Assembly (NCBI GenBank): GCA_021730945.1
Contig: JAKFYH010000014.1
Coordinates: 1-33,119, forward strand
From: Acidobacteriota bacterium
GTDB taxonomy: Bacteria; Acidobacteriota; Vicinamibacteria; Vicinamibacterales; UBA2999
Length of the DNA stretch: 33,119 nt
Reading direction: 5' to 3'
A program made the position numbers and the translations under genes. The notes beneath the pieces are model-generated. The model had not been told where the DNA came from. It made no database searches and saw only the letters and a program-made list of their open reading frames with translations. Shown here one piece after another: positions 31,886 to 33,119 of the stretch. Positions within the stretch are counted from its first letter, which is position 1; every line of letters begins with the position of its first letter.

Positions 31886-32875
31886 TTAGCGCGCCGGGGC
31901 TGGCACCGTGTGACGCGCCAGCACCACGTTGTCGAGCAGCAGGTTGCGCGTCCAGATGAACTCAGCGGGGCCGAAAAGCTTCGCGTGCCTGACGTAGCCG
32001 GGCGTCGCCGTGACATCCGACGCAGGATAGACAGTGGCCCGCACCCACGAGGCGTCGTTAAACCCCGGCGCCGCCCAGTTGCCCGGGATCGCGAAATGCA
32101 GCGCCGAGCACGTCTTCGGATCGGCCAGGCCGCACGGGGCCTTGTTGCCGCCCTGTCGCTTCTCTGCCTGGCAGGCGGTGGAATCGTGGCCGCTGGTGGT
32201 CGTGACGCAGCCCGGGTCGCCGAGCGGCGCGATGTAGAACGTCTCCACTTTCCACTGCGGGCCGGTGATGGTGCCGTCGGAAAAGTGCGCGATCACGCCG
32301 CCGTCGCCAACGTTGTAGCGGTCGTACTCCAGGCCGATGCCAAGATGCGTCTCCCAGTCCACCGCCTTGATGGCGTAGGTGATGGGATACTTCGCGCGGA
32401 AGCGCACCACGGTGGAGTTAAACGGCGTCATGCCCATGCCGTCTTTCGCGATGAACGTGCCGTTGACGTAGAGCTCGTAGTAGTTGTCCGCGAACACATG
32501 GCCGGTGACCTCGACGCCGTCAGGATCGACCACCACGGTCTTGACCTGTGACATGTAGTCGGGAATATCGCCGGGCCCGGTGCAGTCGTTATAGACGTCC
32601 ACCGCGGCCGGGCCGGCATGCACGGCCGCCGGCACGGCCCACCGGCTGCCATCGGCGGCGGTCACCGTCCCGCAGGTCTGCTGGTTAAAGTTGACCTTAA
32701 GGCCGGACGTGCAAGCGGCGACGACGCCACAGTTGGTGCCGCTCACTTCGCCGGTCGTCACCGTGCCCCGTTGGGGCTGGCTGGCCACGGCCGCCACTTC
32801 GCCGGGCACGCCGCCCAACTCCAGCAACGCAACCATCAGCGCGAGAACCAGGCCAATTCCGATCGTAGTACGCAT
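31886..32875 (-). CDS. Secreted protein of unknown function
   Basis: A 329-residue protein with a signal peptide (GIGLVLALMVALLELGGVPG) at the N-terminus. The mature part is rich in aromatic, Asp and Gly residues and has about ten Cys, likely forming disulfides (TSGLKVNFNQQTCG, YNDCTGPG, GDPGCVTTT, CSALHF). Segments such as DNYYELYVNGTFIAKDG and FNDASWVRATVY resemble the galactose-binding-like domains of extracellular carbohydrate-active proteins, where Y-x-L-Y-V-N-G is typical, but no catalytic domain is seen. A sugar- or glycan-binding role is a guess. It is transcribed away from the partial gene at the right edge, 46 bp after that gene's stop. Confidence 0.7.
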   Translation of the reverse strand: MRTTIGIGLVLALMVALLELGGVPGEVAAVASQPQRGTVTTGEVSGTNCGVVAACTSGLKVNFNQQTCGTVTAADGSRWAVPAAVHAGPAAVDVYNDCTGPGDIPDYMSQVKTVVVDPDGVEVTGHVFADNYYELYVNGTFIAKDGMGMTPFNSTVVRFRAKYPITYAIKAVDWETHLGIGLEYDRYNVGDGGVIAHFSDGTITGPQWKVETFYIAPLGDPGCVTTTSGHDSTACQAEKRQGGNKAPCGLADPKTCSALHFAIPGNWAAPGFNDASWVRATVYPASDVTATPGYVRHAKLFGPAEFIWTRNLLLDNVVLARHTVPAPAR

Positions 32876-32921
32876 GATGTGAAATCTACCTCAGAAGCCG
32901 CGACAGCATGACTGTCCCGCT

Positions 32922-33119
32922 TCATTGCTGACGCGGCGGCGGTGGCAGCGCGGCACGCAGCGCCGCCTCCGTCACGCCCAGGGCCTTCGCCGCGGCGGCG
33001 AAGTTCAGCCGAGGACCGCCGTACTCGCGAACGATGGTCATCAGGGCCTGCTCGGTCACGCCCAGCTTCTTGGCGGCCTCGGCGAACCCGGGTGGCGGTC
33101 CGCCGCGTCCAGGCCCACC
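32922..33119 (-). CDS. Partial gene with duplicated HTH-like motif
   Basis: The last 65 residues of a protein whose start lies beyond the right edge; the stop is TGA at 32922-32924. After a Gly/Pro/Arg-rich stretch come two copies of one motif, FAEAAKKLGVTEQALMTIV and FAAAAKALGVTEAALRAAL, about 30 residues apart, then PPPPRQQ at the end. The A-x-x-LGVTE-x-x-L pattern looks like the helix-turn of a small DNA-binding helix pair, yet such repeats also occur in secreted acidobacterial proteins of unknown role. The function is not assigned. Confidence 0.7.
   Translation of the reverse strand, partial: GGPGRGGPPPGFAEAAKKLGVTEQALMTIVREYGGPRLNFAAAAKALGVTEAALRAALPPPPRQQ

Overview
The window is high-GC bacterial chromosome, and its gene content fits Acidobacteriota, most likely a Vicinamibacteria-type lineage. 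This is an inference from family memory, not a database search. The supporting signs are an orphan MacB/FtsX permease of the ADOP type, DUF6152/DUF6644 genes, a remnant of an acidobacterial-style Ser/Thr kinase, the 'RLKPDAT' dispersed palindrome, and many 7-8 bp tandem arrays at gene junctions.

Layout. (1) 1-2675: a lower-GC accessory segment with a repeat-rich 5' part, a small membrane-anchored protein of unknown function and a tyrosine recombinase. The recombinase reading frame runs into a tRNA-Asn(GTT) gene, the likely attachment site. (2) 2787-11160: an orphan ADOP permease, a cytochrome P450, and an AttE/AttFG/AttH-like set (LolD-type ATPase, large FtsX permease, exported lipocalin-like protein). 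(3) 11259-15770: a patchwork. It holds a cyclic amidohydrolase translationally coupled to a truncated AroM-like gene, an opposing lipoprotein amidohydrolase, a HigA remnant, an intact RHH/MazF toxin-antitoxin pair, a piece of a Ser/Thr kinase gene and a 235-bp imperfect palindrome. (4) 15782-18997: a secreted protein, DUF6152, two DUF6644 membrane proteins and an FAD oxidoreductase, all on +. (5) 19009-22527 (-): SRP RNA (ffs)-dnaX-ybaB-recR-DUF4203-like, a conserved DNA replication/repair cluster. (6) 22768-23817: a REC/HD-GYP response regulator convergent with the next operon. (7) 23781-29991 (-): a diaminopimelate/lysine operon asd-lysC-dapB-dapA-dapD-dapE. Its leader has a perfect TATAAT, a possible 29-codon near-leaderless ORF and an intrinsic terminator, which suggests attenuation. 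(8) 30101-33119: a membrane protein with its winged-helix regulator, an ankyrin lipoprotein, tRNA-Ser(GGA), an unknown secreted protein and the 3' part of a gene with a duplicated helix-turn-helix-like motif.

The most unusual signal is a set of 7-bp (some 8-bp) tandem arrays lying almost exactly between a stop codon and the next start inside operons. In four arrays with different unit sequences the transcribed strand follows one consensus, CAGG followed by two variable bases and C. One array lies in coding sequence and encodes a Pro-rich linker. Together with the leader of the lysine operon, these are the features I would examine first. I did not find a complete novel defence system, CRISPR array or prophage structural module.
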